Position numbers and translations under genes: made by a program
Part shown: piece after piece, positions 26,026-34,526 of the stretch
Layout of the letters: each line of letters begins with the position of its first letter
Numbering within the stretch: the stretch's first letter is position 1
Assembly (NCBI RefSeq): GCF_900312995.1
Contig: NZ_ONZI01000001.1
Location: forward strand, 558,001 to 622,000
DNA from: Kushneria phyllosphaerae
Lineage (GTDB): Bacteria > Pseudomonadota > Gammaproteobacteria > Pseudomonadales > Halomonadaceae
DNA length: 64,000 nt
Direction of reading: 5' to 3'
The notes under the pieces: generated by a model
The model's input: only the letters and a program-made list of their open reading frames with translations
Database searches by the model: none
Told to the model about the DNA's origin: nothing

Positions 26026-26721
26026 ATGATCCAGTCCATCGAGCGGGCTCTCCATATTCTGGAATGTATCGCCAATGCCGGTGGCGCCTTGCGTTTGCAG
26101 CAGATTGCCGAGGTTACCCAGCTCAAGGCCACGACAGCGCATAACATTCTCAAAACGCTGACTGCATTGGGGTATGTGCGTCGTCGGCACAGCGATACGC
26201 GCTATTATCTGGGCGATCGTATCCTCAATCTCGCACGTATTGCCGGTGATGACAGTGGCCTGCGACGGCGCTTGCGTCCGCGCCTTGAAGCCATGGCAGA
26301 AGCCAGCGGCGAGACGGTATTTCTTGCCGTGCCCTCTGGCGATGAGGTGTTCTTTCTGGACGCCATTGAAAGCCCTCAAACCCTGCGCGCCTCCAGTCAA
26401 CAGGGCGAGCGCACGCCAATGGAAGGCTCGGCCATTGGTCTGCTCTTTCTGGCTTTCATGCCAATGCTCCGACAGCAGCTATTGTCATTACACGCCAGTC
26501 GAATTGGCCCCGGCATTGTCGGCGAGGTTGACCGCATTGCCGCGCGTGGCTATGCCCTGGATGAAGAGAATTACCTGCCGGGAGTGAATGCCGTGGCTGT
26601 CCCCTGGCTTGAGGATGGCGAGCTGCGCGCCGGCTTCGGCGTCGCCGGGCCGAGTGTTCGGTTGTCCTCGTCAAGGCTTGAAACACTGGCTGCCCTGATG
26701 ACTCGGTTATGCCAGGACTGA
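26026..26721 (+). CDS. IclR family transcriptional regulator
   Basis: A 231-residue regulator with an N-terminal winged helix-turn-helix (residues about 1-65: SIERALHILECIANAGGALRL, then LKATTAHNILKTLTALGYV) and a C-terminal IclR effector domain containing GYALDEENYLPGVNAVAVPW. AAAGG precedes the ATG at 26026. Divergent from the SDR gene, so it probably controls it and perhaps the LysE exporter gene 122 bases downstream. The effector is unknown. Confidence 0.92.
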   Translation: MIQSIERALHILECIANAGGALRLQQIAEVTQLKATTAHNILKTLTALGYVRRRHSDTRYYLGDRILNLARIAGDDSGLRRRLRPRLEAMAEASGETVFLAVPSGDEVFFLDAIESPQTLRASSQQGERTPMEGSAIGLLFLAFMPMLRQQLLSLHASRIGPGIVGEVDRIAARGYALDEENYLPGVNAVAVPWLEDGELRAGFGVAGPSVRLSSSRLETLAALMTRLCQD

Positions 26722-26843
26722 TGCCGGTGACAGCGTGAATGGCGCAGGGTCACGAGGGCATATGAAGCGTCCTGCGATATTTCTCTCTCAAGTCCTTCGG
26801 CTTATCATGTTGATCCCTTTTCGTTTGCCACGAGGATGCCTGC

Positions 26844-27467
26844 ATGTCCCCCGAGCTCTTCTGGGCCTTTCTGGCCGCCTCGATCTTGATCAGCATCACG
26901 CCCGGTGCCGGTGCCATCAACACCATGTCCAACGGTATGCGCTATGGGCTCAAGCGCACCCTGCCGGCGATTCTGGGACTGCAGGTCGGGCTGGGTGTGC
27001 AGATTCTGGTCGTGGGCGCGGGCCTGGGGGCGCTTTTGGCGTCTTCTGAACTGGCTTTCGCACTAGTCAAGTGGGTCGGGGTGGCGTATCTGATCTATCT
27101 GGGCATCAGCAAGTGGCGAGAGAAGACCGTCGATATCGAGGCCGCCTCGACGGGCGCGCCTCACGAAGGCGCGGCAAGACGATTCTGGAAGAGCGTGCTG
27201 GTCAATGTGACCAATCCCAAGGCCACGATTTTCATGATTGCGCTGCTGCCGCAGTTTCTCGACCCGGCGCTGTCGCGCGTCACGCAGTTTACGGTGATGG
27301 GTGTGACCATGATCGGCATCGACATTCTGGTCATGTGCGGCTTTGCAGGTCTTGCGACGCTGGTCGCCCGCTGGCTGCGCTCACCGCGCCAGCAGCGCCT
27401 GCTCAATCGTCTGTTTGGCGGGCTGTTTGTTTTTGTCGCCGGGCTTCTGGCCACCTGGCGGGCCTGA
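26844..27467 (+). CDS. LysE/RhtB family amino-acid exporter
   Basis: A 207-residue inner-membrane protein with about six hydrophobic segments. The N-terminal ISITPGAGAINTMSNGMRYG and the central VNVTNPKATIFMIALLPQF are the two conserved motifs of the LysE/RhtB family, which exports amino acids such as homoserine, threonine or leucine. The length is typical. GAGGA precedes the ATG. It follows the IclR gene on the same strand. Confidence 0.92.
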   Translation: MSPELFWAFLAASILISITPGAGAINTMSNGMRYGLKRTLPAILGLQVGLGVQILVVGAGLGALLASSELAFALVKWVGVAYLIYLGISKWREKTVDIEAASTGAPHEGAARRFWKSVLVNVTNPKATIFMIALLPQFLDPALSRVTQFTVMGVTMIGIDILVMCGFAGLATLVARWLRSPRQQRLLNRLFGGLFVFVAGLLATWRA

Positions 27468-27488
27468 CGATGGTCGGGCCATGAATGA

Positions 27489-27522
27489 AAAACGCCCTGT
27501 CGATAATCCGGCAGGGCGTTTT
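27489..27522. terminator. bidirectional terminator between lysE-like and tctA
   Basis: AAAACGCCCTG / CAGGGCGTTTT, an 11-bp perfect stem with a 12-base loop between convergent stop codons. Both ends are suited to act as T-runs. Confidence 0.8.
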
Positions 27523-27534
27523 CATGTCAGCCAA

Positions 27535-29046
27535 CTACGTACGGGTATGGTGGAGCGTGCGTGCCAGCGCCTTTTTGCGTTTGAGCCGGCTCGAGACCAT
27601 CGGGCCAAACAGGGACAGCAGGGTCAGAGCGAAAAACACCAGCGCGATCGGGCGGGTAAACATCAAAAGCCAGTTGCCGTTGTACATCGCCACGCTCTGC
27701 CCGAGGCGTTGCTCGACCATCACCCCCAGCACCAGGCCGATGGCCAGTGACACGACCGAGAAACCGTAGCGCTGCATTAAAAAGCCGATGACCCCGAAGG
27801 CAACCGCCACATAGACATCAAACACCGATTGTCGAATGGCATAGGCGCCAATAATCGAAAATAGAAACACCAGTGGCCAAAGGATCGGCACCGGGATCTG
27901 CGTAATGCGTGCGTAGAATCTGGCACCACCAAGTCCGATGACCAGAAACAGCAGGTTGCCCACCAGAAGTGCTGCAAAGAGCGCACTGAGCAGATGGCCC
28001 TGCTCGTTGAAAAGCGTCGGCCCCGGCTGCACACCCTGTGCCAGAAGGCCCGCCAGAATGATGGCAGCGGTGGGACTGCCCGGAATACCCAGGGCCAGGG
28101 TTGGCACCAGTGAGCCGCCGACCGCCGAGTTGTTGGCCGCTTCCGAGGCCGCAATGCCTTCGATGGCGCCCTTGCCGAACGCATCCTTGTTTTTGGATGT
28201 TCGGCGTGCCTCGTTATAGCTGATCATCGACGCGATGGTGGCCCCTTCAGCCGGCAGCACGCCGACAAAGGTACCGATGCCGGTGGCCCGCAGTACGGTA
28301 TTTTTGATCTGGCGAATATCTGCCCATGTTGGCAGGCGGGCAGCTTTCATGCCCAGAACTTCCCGCTTGAGCCCCAGTTCGGTTGACTGCCTTAAAAATT
28401 CTGCGATGCCGAAAAGTCCGATCATGACCGGCACAAAGCCGATACCGTCATAAAGCGCACTGGTACCAAAGGTATAGCGCTCGGTGCCGGTCATCATGTG
28501 CACCCCAACGGTCGACAGCAGCACGCCAAAGGCCCCGGCCATCAGATTTTTGGCCGCCGAGCCGCCGCCGATGGTCGCCAGCATCGACAGACCGAAAATG
28601 GACAGCGCGAAATATTCCGGTGGGCCGAACTCATAGGCAATGCCGGCCAGCATGGGCGCGGCAAAGAGCAGAAAGATTACGCTGACGACTCCACCAAAAC
28701 AGGAGGAGAGGGTGGCAATGCCAATGGCGCGGCCGGCCTCTCCTTTTTTGGCCAACGGATAGCCATCCAGACAGGTCGTGGCCGATGCGGACGTGCCGGG
28801 GGTGTTGATCAGAATCGCCGTGATACAGCCGGCAAAGGTGGAAGATCCATAAATGGTGGCCAGCACTACGACCGCCGAGACCGGGTCCATGGTCAGCGTA
28901 AAGGGCAGTGCCAGTGCCGCTCCTGTAGTGCCGCTCAGGCCCGGTAGCACGCCAATCACGGTACCCGCCAGAGTCGTGACCACAATCAGCAACAGAAGCG
29001 ACGGATCGGCAAGGGCAGAAAGCCCGGACATCAATAGATCGGTCAT
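27535..29046 (-). CDS. tctA: tripartite tricarboxylate transporter large membrane subunit TctA
   Basis: A 503-residue protein with about 12 membrane segments. It shows the TctA family's glycine/proline motifs GVLPGLSGTTGAALALPFT near residues 32-50 and its inverted partner GVLPAEGATIASMISYNEAR, plus the LALGIPGSPTAAIILAGL segment. It forms the transport channel of a binding-protein-dependent secondary importer for tricarboxylates or related carboxylic acids. It begins 4 bases after the TctB stop and ends the pdxA-like/tctCBA operon. Confidence 0.93.
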   Translation of the reverse strand: MTDLLMSGLSALADPSLLLLIVVTTLAGTVIGVLPGLSGTTGAALALPFTLTMDPVSAVVVLATIYGSSTFAGCITAILINTPGTSASATTCLDGYPLAKKGEAGRAIGIATLSSCFGGVVSVIFLLFAAPMLAGIAYEFGPPEYFALSIFGLSMLATIGGGSAAKNLMAGAFGVLLSTVGVHMMTGTERYTFGTSALYDGIGFVPVMIGLFGIAEFLRQSTELGLKREVLGMKAARLPTWADIRQIKNTVLRATGIGTFVGVLPAEGATIASMISYNEARRTSKNKDAFGKGAIEGIAASEAANNSAVGGSLVPTLALGIPGSPTAAIILAGLLAQGVQPGPTLFNEQGHLLSALFAALLVGNLLFLVIGLGGARFYARITQIPVPILWPLVFLFSIIGAYAIRQSVFDVYVAVAFGVIGFLMQRYGFSVVSLAIGLVLGVMVEQRLGQSVAMYNGNWLLMFTRPIALVFFALTLLSLFGPMVSSRLKRKKALARTLHHTRT

Positions 29047-29050
29047 GGTA

Positions 29051-29524
29051 TCAGCGCCATTCGTAGTAGAGGTTCAAAAGCGGGCTGCGTGGAAATCTGA
29101 CTTCAAGGCCGATATCGAACAGCACAATCGCAATGACCGGTGACAAGGCCAGCGCCGTCAGTACCAGCACGCGTCGCTCTCCCCATAAAAGGGCCGTGCC
29201 CACCGTGACCGTGATCAGCGCGATCAAAAACAGGTTCGAGGCGAGCAGTGCCGAGAAGATCACCAAAAGCAGCGTGGTGGAAAACAGCACTTTCGGCAGG
29301 GCTTCCCCCGGTGCCGGCGGTCTTCTGAGGTCGTGGATAAAGGCGATGACGGCAAGGATCAGAATCAGCCCCGTCACCAGACGCGGAAAGGTGGCCGGCT
29401 GAAGGCCGCGGGCCAGAATGGCCGGGACCGACTTGAAGGTATAGGTCTGTACAAAGGCCAGGATGGCGAGCAGTCCTGCCGCCAGCAGCGGTCCTGAATG
29501 ACGAACAAGGCGAGAAGGTTGCAT
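29051..29524 (-). CDS. tctB: tripartite tricarboxylate transporter small membrane subunit TctB
   Basis: A 157-residue four-helix membrane protein in the position and size of TctB. The hydrophobic segments lie around residues 10-28, 45-62, 80-110 and 118-140, with the short basic linker HDLRRPP between segments two and three. I chose the ATG at 29524 (MQPSRLVRHSG); the frame extends to 29635, overlapping tctC, which makes the longer form unlikely. It partners TctA and TctC. Confidence 0.88.
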   Translation of the reverse strand: MQPSRLVRHSGPLLAAGLLAILAFVQTYTFKSVPAILARGLQPATFPRLVTGLILILAVIAFIHDLRRPPAPGEALPKVLFSTTLLLVIFSALLASNLFLIALITVTVGTALLWGERRVLVLTALALSPVIAIVLFDIGLEVRFPRSPLLNLYYEWR

Positions 29525-29609
29525 GAAATGGCCCCGGTCGATGGAAAAGGGCTTTGATCGGCTGTCCTGCACGACCGGCGGACCGGCCGTGCCAGCGTTG
29601 ATCAAAGGG

Positions 29610-30560
29610 TTATTCGATATATCCCAGCTCGACAAGCGCTGCGTTCATGTTCTTCACCGCCGCATTCATCTGCTCGCCCCAGACCTTGTAATCGGCAACG
29701 GAGGTTTCCGGGCTCAGCCCCATGGCTGAGGTCAGGAATTTGCCGAACTGGTCGCCCTGCATGCCTTCCATCAGCGTTGCACGCAGTTTTTCCACCACTT
29801 CGGGTGGGGTGCCTTCGGCCACGGCAAACCCGCGTACGGTGGAGTAGTCGGCATCGATGCCCAGGTCGGCCGTGGTTTCCACATCCGGTGCGCTTGCAAG
29901 GCGTGTGTCGGCCATGACAATCATGGGACAGATTTTCCCGGCATCGATCTGTGCGGCGGCTTCACCGTAGTTGAGGACCGCCACGTCGACGTTGCCGCCG
30001 ATGAGATTGGTTTCAAGATCGCCACCGCCTTCAAACGGTACGATCTGAGGCTGCTGAATGCCGGCTGCCCTGCCGAACATGAAGGCCGACACGTCATCGA
30101 TGTTGGCCACATGCGTGACGCCATAGCGCAGCGGCTTTTCCTTCTGGGCATCAATAAAGGCCTGTGCATCCTCGAATTTTCCACAGGCGGTCATCAGTAC
30201 CTGCGGGTCGTTGGTTGCACGAGCAATCGGAATCAGCCCTTCTGCCGTGGTCGCGCCATTCTTGGCCTGCTGTACGGCGTGTCCGGTCGTCCAGGTCAGC
30301 AGCGTATAGCCGTCACTGGGGCGGTCGGCGAGGTATTTAAGCGATACTACCCCGGCGCCGCCCGGGCGATTGACCACGATCATGTCGGTACCCATGATCG
30401 GCTCAACGGCACGAACCATGGCGCGGGCGGTCAGGTCCGTGCCGCCACCGGCGCCGGAGTGAGTGACCACTTCAATGGTTTTGCTGGGAAACTCTGCGGC
30501 CTGCCCCTGTGTTGTCAGACCCAATGCGACCAGCCCGGCCGCCAGTATTGAAATTTTCAT
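29610..30560 (-). CDS. tctC: tripartite tricarboxylate transporter substrate-binding protein TctC
   Basis: A 316-residue periplasmic binding protein with an N-terminal signal peptide ending near QGQAAEFP. The family pattern FPSKTIEVVTHSGAGGGTD and the PGGAGVVSLKYLADRPSDGYTL segment match the Bug/TctC receptors, which bind carboxylates through water networks. The first gene of the transporter block, 98 bases downstream of the pdxA-like gene. Substrate unknown; the linked dehydrogenase suggests a hydroxylated or phosphorylatable carboxylate. Confidence 0.9.
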   Translation of the reverse strand: MKISILAAGLVALGLTTQGQAAEFPSKTIEVVTHSGAGGGTDLTARAMVRAVEPIMGTDMIVVNRPGGAGVVSLKYLADRPSDGYTLLTWTTGHAVQQAKNGATTAEGLIPIARATNDPQVLMTACGKFEDAQAFIDAQKEKPLRYGVTHVANIDDVSAFMFGRAAGIQQPQIVPFEGGGDLETNLIGGNVDVAVLNYGEAAAQIDAGKICPMIVMADTRLASAPDVETTADLGIDADYSTVRGFAVAEGTPPEVVEKLRATLMEGMQGDQFGKFLTSAMGLSPETSVADYKVWGEQMNAAVKNMNAALVELGYIE

Positions 30561-30658
30561 GTGATTCTCCCGGTTAGCGTCACTGCGTTTTAACGCGTTG
30601 CCTGGTCAGTCACTGTCTCTTCAGGCAGACACGGTGTTCGAATATCTGGCCGTCCGGC

Positions 30659-31696
30659 TCAGTCCACTGTCTGCTGCAGACGGGAAGCCATGCGGGCTGC
30701 CAGCAGCAGGGCCTGACGTGAAGCGCCGATATCGGCGATACCACGGCCTGCGATGTCATATGCTGTGCCATGGGCCGGCGTGCAGACCGGGAATGGAAAA
30801 CCGCCCAGCATTGTGACGCCGCTGTCAAAGCCCATCAGTTTCATCGCGATCTGTCCCTGATCGTGATACATGGTCAGCACAGCGTGATAGCCCTCGCGAG
30901 GGGCGCGTAGAAAGACCGTATCCGCCGGAAAGGGCCCTTCGACGGCCCAGCCGTTGTCGCGGGCGCGCGCCACGGCCGGTTCGATGATCTCGATCTCTTC
31001 CCGGCCGAAGTTGCCACCATCGCCGGCATGCGGGTTAAGACCTGCCACCGCAATGCGCGGGGTTTCGATGCCCGACTGCTCCAGGCACTGCTGAGTCAGG
31101 GCGATCTCTTCGAGAATGGCGTTTTCATTGAGCGAAGCAGCGACCTGCGACAGCGGAATGTGCGAGGTCACCCGCGCGTTCCAGATGTTGTCCAGAATGT
31201 TGAACTCGCGTGCCTTCCCGCTGAAGCCGATGGCCCGTGCCACGAAACGAATTTCATCGTCGTAGTCAGGATTGGCGTAGCGCATCGCCTGCTTGTTGAA
31301 CGGGGTGAAGCAGACCGCTTCCACGTGACCCTCATTGGCCAGCGCCAGTGCTTCGTTAAAATTACGTGAACAGAACGTGCCGCCTGCCAGTGAGGGTACG
31401 CCGCGTTCGATTTCATCAGGGGATAGATGGCCGAGATCGATAAAGGCGACCTGATCCGGTGCGCCGGCTTTCAAGCCCTCGAGGGTGGTGTCGGCCAGGT
31501 CGGGGGAAAGCCCTGCGGAACGGGCGCCTTCATCGAACACGCGTCGATCCCCGATGATCACGAGCCTTGCGGCGGCATTGACCTGCGGGTCGGCCGCCAG
31601 GCGGGCCGTCAGCTCCGGGCTGATGCCTGCCGGGTCGCCCATGGCCAGTGCAATCAGGGGGCGGTGGGCTCCAGAAAAAGACGTACTGGTTGTCAT
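30659..31696 (-). CDS. PdxA-like 4-hydroxythreonine-4-phosphate dehydrogenase family protein
   Basis: A 345-residue metal- and NAD-dependent dehydrogenase of the PdxA family. Visible motifs are GDPAGISPE (residues about 20-28), TPFNKQAMRYA, GLNPHAGDGGNFG, MYHDQGQ with a metal His, and CTPAHGTAYDIAG. True PdxA serves vitamin B6 synthesis; paralogues (PdxA2) decarboxylate 4-phospho-tetronates in acid-sugar catabolism. The operon with TctCBA and a divergent GntR gene points to a catabolic paralogue. No DUF1537 kinase is adjacent. The ATG at 31696 has AGGTGAG upstream; a GTG at 31708 would overlap that ribosome binding site. Confidence 0.85.
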   Translation of the reverse strand: MTTSTSFSGAHRPLIALAMGDPAGISPELTARLAADPQVNAAARLVIIGDRRVFDEGARSAGLSPDLADTTLEGLKAGAPDQVAFIDLGHLSPDEIERGVPSLAGGTFCSRNFNEALALANEGHVEAVCFTPFNKQAMRYANPDYDDEIRFVARAIGFSGKAREFNILDNIWNARVTSHIPLSQVAASLNENAILEEIALTQQCLEQSGIETPRIAVAGLNPHAGDGGNFGREEIEIIEPAVARARDNGWAVEGPFPADTVFLRAPREGYHAVLTMYHDQGQIAMKLMGFDSGVTMLGGFPFPVCTPAHGTAYDIAGRGIADIGASRQALLLAARMASRLQQTVD

Positions 31697-31757
31697 GTGA
31701 TGTCTCACCTTTCAAGAACAGGAAGTGTGTCTTGACGATGAGAGTGCGCCCTAATGC

Positions 31758-31773
31758 ATAATGTATACATTAT
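31758..31773. promoter_or_regulatory. 16-bp palindrome, candidate GntR operator
   Basis: ATAATGTATACATTAT is a perfect 16-bp palindrome 61 bases upstream of the pdxA-like start and between it and the divergent gntR-type gene. The GTATAC core with flanking AT-rich arms is what FCD-type GntR regulators (VanR/FadR branch) often recognise. It probably controls the pdxA-like/tctCBA operon and possibly gntR itself. Confidence 0.65.
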
Positions 31774-31954
31774 ACGTTGGTCCCAAAATTGGCATTACGG
31801 TCTTAACCATAAGTCCTGGAGCATCTCTTGCCATTGCCTGAAATGATGCTTCAAAACGCTGTCATATAGCCGGGCATGCTGTTGTGATGACCTGCCAGGC
31901 GATACAAGGGTGCCGGGCCAATATTGATTCAGCTTCAGGGCAAAAGGACATGAC

Positions 31955-32629
31955 ATGACAAGGACACAGGGCCTGAATGAGGCTGCCGGCACCATTTCCC
32001 GGCATTCGCTGCATGATGCGATTACCAATCGCTTGCGCGACATGATTATTGAAGGCGAGCTGGAGCAGGGCGTGCGAATTTATGAAGGGCCGCTGTGCGA
32101 AACGCTGGGCGTATCGCGCACGCCGCTGCGTGAGGCACTGCGTTTTCTGGCAAGCGAAGGGCTGGTCGAGCTGGTGCCACAACGCGGGGCGCGTGTGCGC
32201 CAGTTTTCAGCGCGCGATATTGAGGACATGCTGGTCCTGATCCGGTCGCTTGAGGAACTGGCGGCAAGAATTGCCTGTGATCGCGCCAGCGATGAAGAGA
32301 TCATGGAAGTGCGTCGGCTGCACGATCAAATGATGGCGTACTACCACTCGGGCAACCGGCTCGATTATTACAAGACCAACCAGCAGATCCACACAGCCAT
32401 CGTGGCATTGGCCCACAATGAGCCGCTGGCGCAGGTGCACACCTCGCTGCAGTCAAAACTCAAGCGCATCCGGTTTATCGGACATGATGGCCCCGAGAAA
32501 TGGGCATCCGCGGTATGTGAGCACGAGATGATCATGGCAGCGCTGGAGGGCCGCGATGCCGAGACGCTGGTGGCCGCATTGGGGGAGCATCTGGGCTATG
32601 CCTGGCAGCGGGTCAGACACATGGTGTGA
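31955..32629 (+). CDS. GntR family (FCD-type) transcriptional regulator
   Basis: A 224-residue regulator. The N-terminal winged helix shows the GntR signature LRDMIIEGELEQGVRIYEGP and LGVSRTPLREALRFLASEGLV (residues about 27-70). The C-terminal FCD effector domain has the metal-site histidines expected in QQIHTAIVALAHNE and the late EHEMIMAALEGRD. Such proteins sense carboxylic acids. Divergent from the pdxA-like/tctCBA operon. Its stop codon is one base from that of the convergent FecE-like gene. AAGGA precedes the ATG. Confidence 0.92.
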   Translation: MTRTQGLNEAAGTISRHSLHDAITNRLRDMIIEGELEQGVRIYEGPLCETLGVSRTPLREALRFLASEGLVELVPQRGARVRQFSARDIEDMLVLIRSLEELAARIACDRASDEEIMEVRRLHDQMMAYYHSGNRLDYYKTNQQIHTAIVALAHNEPLAQVHTSLQSKLKRIRFIGHDGPEKWASAVCEHEMIMAALEGRDAETLVAALGEHLGYAWQRVRHMV

Positions 32630-32630
32630 G

Positions 32631-33437
32631 TCATGCCTGCGAGCTCGTCTCTTTACGCGGCAGGGTCATCTCTTTACGCGGCAGATAGTGCACGTGCAGG
32701 CAGCCATGATGCGGTGAGCGCTCGATCACGGTATCCACGCCATAGACATCAAGAATGCGCTCGGGAGTGAGTACTGACTCCGGCTTACCCGCTTCTGCCA
32801 CGCGGCCTTCCTTTAAAAGCACCAGGTGGTCGCAGAACATCGCGGCGAGATTGAGATCATGTAGCGCCATCACGCAGGTGGTGGAAAGGCGTCGAACCAG
32901 CGCGAGGATCTCCAGCTGGTGCTGAATGTCCAGATGGTTGGTGGGTTCGTCCAGCAAAAGCTCGCGCGGGCGCTGGGCCAGTGCCCGCGCGATGTGGACG
33001 CGCTGGCGTTCACCACCGGAGAGCGTATGCCAGCTCTGGTAGCGTCGGCTTTCCATGCCGACCTGGACCAGAGCCTGTTCAACGGCAGTGCTGTCCTCTT
33101 CACGCCAGCCGCTGAGTATCGAGCGCCACGGGGTGCGGCCCAGCCGGACCACATCCAGCACCGTCACGTCGGCATCGGTGGTGGCGTTTTGCTCGACCAT
33201 TGCCAGCCGCCGGGCCACGTCGCGACGGTTCAACTGCTCAAGCGGGGCATCATCAAACGTCACAACGCCTCTGGTCACGCGCCGCAGGCCGCATAACAGG
33301 CGCAAAAGCGACGACTTTCCCGAGCCGTTGGGTCCGAGCAGCCCGACGGTGTCGCCGGGCGTAATGGCAAGGCTCACGTCATCGACAATCAGGCGGCCGG
33401 CCGTCGACCAGCTGACCGCGTGGGCCTGTATCGACAT
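32631..33437 (-). CDS. FecE/HmuV-like ABC transporter ATP-binding protein
   Basis: A 268-residue ABC ATPase energising an iron-chelate/B12-type importer. Walker A is GPNGSGKSS near residues 35-43, the signature is LSGGERQRVHIARAL, Walker B is ELLLDEPTNHLD and the H-loop His is in VMALHDLNLAA. The last 17 residues contain a seven-residue duplication, LPRKEMT followed by LPRKETS, encoded by a 21-bp tandem repeat. It begins 36 bases after the permease gene stop. Confidence 0.9.
   Translation of the reverse strand: MSIQAHAVSWSTAGRLIVDDVSLAITPGDTVGLLGPNGSGKSSLLRLLCGLRRVTRGVVTFDDAPLEQLNRRDVARRLAMVEQNATTDADVTVLDVVRLGRTPWRSILSGWREEDSTAVEQALVQVGMESRRYQSWHTLSGGERQRVHIARALAQRPRELLLDEPTNHLDIQHQLEILALVRRLSTTCVMALHDLNLAAMFCDHLVLLKEGRVAEAGKPESVLTPERILDVYGVDTVIERSPHHGCLHVHYLPRKEMTLPRKETSSQA
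32648..32684. repeat. 21-bp tandem duplication in the 3' end of the ABC ATPase gene
   Basis: TCTCTTTACGCGGCAG occurs at 32648-32663 and again at 32669-32684, a spacing of exactly 21 bases (seven codons), and duplicates LPRKE-type residues at the protein C-terminus. The 16-base identity suggests a recent slippage event. Confidence 0.85.
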
Positions 33438-33473
33438 GCTATGTCTCTCCGGGTAAGTAAGTGGTCACTTTTG

Positions 33474-34526
33474 TCATAAGGGTGGCCGGGCGCGATAGAG
33501 GATCATGGCGAAGACCGGCGCGCCAACCAGCGCGGTGACCACGCCGATGGGCAGGCTCTGATGGGGCAAAATCACCCGCGAGACGATGTCGGCCAGCACC
33601 ATGAAGATGGCCCCGATCAGCAGCGAGGCCGGCAGCAGACGCACATGCGCCGTGCCCACCATAAAGCGTGCGGCGTGAGGGATGACCAGCCCGACAAAGC
33701 CGATGGCCCCGACCATGCTGACCATGGTGGCCGTCATCAGTGCGGTAACGGCAAACAGGATCAGGCGGACGGCGCCGACCGGAATGCCCAGGGCCGCGGC
33801 GGCGTCCTGGCCAAAGGTAAAGGCATCCAGCGCCCGGGCAAACAGCAGGCAGATCGCAAAGCCCGGCAGCACCACCGCCAGTGCCAGCGTTACCTCCGGC
33901 CAGCGTACCCCGCCCAGATTGCCCAACAGCCAGAACATGATGCCGCGCACCTGCTCGGCGCTTGCCGAGGTGCTGATCACCCAGGCCGTCAGCGCGTTGA
34001 ACAGCTGCGAGCCGGCAACGCCGGCTAAAATGATGCGATTGGGGCTGGTGGATGCGCCGCGGGACAGCGCCAGTACGACCGCAAAGGCGCCCAGCGCGCC
34101 CAGAAAGGCCCCCAGCGACAGCCCCATCGCACCGCCGCCCACACCAAGCACCATGATGCACACCGCCCCGGTCGAGGCGCCCGCCGAAATGCCCAGCACG
34201 TAGGGTTCGGCCAGCGGATTGCGCAGCAGCGCCTGCAGGATGGCACCACACAGTGCCAGCCCCGCGCCGCAGCAGGCGGCCACCAGTGCCCGGCTCAGGC
34301 GATATTCGCGAATGATGCTTTCATGAATGCGATCAAGTGGGTACTCACTGACCCCGAGCGCGTTGCCCAGTGCCTTGAAGGTCGTGGCCAGTGGGATGTG
34401 AATCTCGCCGATCGACACTGCCAGCGCCATCGACAGTACCAGCACCATCAGCGCCAGTACGATCAACCCCAGGTGCAGCCCCTGACGATGCCGGGCGCCG
34501 GCGAAACGGCCCTGCATGGGACTCAT
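33474..34526 (-). CDS. FecCD-family ABC transporter permease
   Basis: A 350-residue inner-membrane permease with about ten hydrophobic segments of the BtuC/FecCD type. Signature stretches are LRNPLAEPYVLGISAGASTGA, FWLLGNLGGVRWPEV and PHAARFMVG near the coupling helix. It pairs with the ATPase gene downstream and the binding-protein gene upstream; the ATG at 34526 overlaps the end of the binding-protein gene. The substrate would be a siderophore, haem or cobalamin-type chelate. Confidence 0.92.
   Translation of the reverse strand: MSPMQGRFAGARHRQGLHLGLIVLALMVLVLSMALAVSIGEIHIPLATTFKALGNALGVSEYPLDRIHESIIREYRLSRALVAACCGAGLALCGAILQALLRNPLAEPYVLGISAGASTGAVCIMVLGVGGGAMGLSLGAFLGALGAFAVVLALSRGASTSPNRIILAGVAGSQLFNALTAWVISTSASAEQVRGIMFWLLGNLGGVRWPEVTLALAVVLPGFAICLLFARALDAFTFGQDAAAALGIPVGAVRLILFAVTALMTATMVSMVGAIGFVGLVIPHAARFMVGTAHVRLLPASLLIGAIFMVLADIVSRVILPHQSLPIGVVTALVGAPVFAMILYRARPPL

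Noticed and set aside
31316..31332. CACGTG with partial parS similarity inside the pdxA-like gene
   Set aside because: Only about 10 of 16 positions match the parS palindrome, and the flanks are not symmetric; it is coding sequence.
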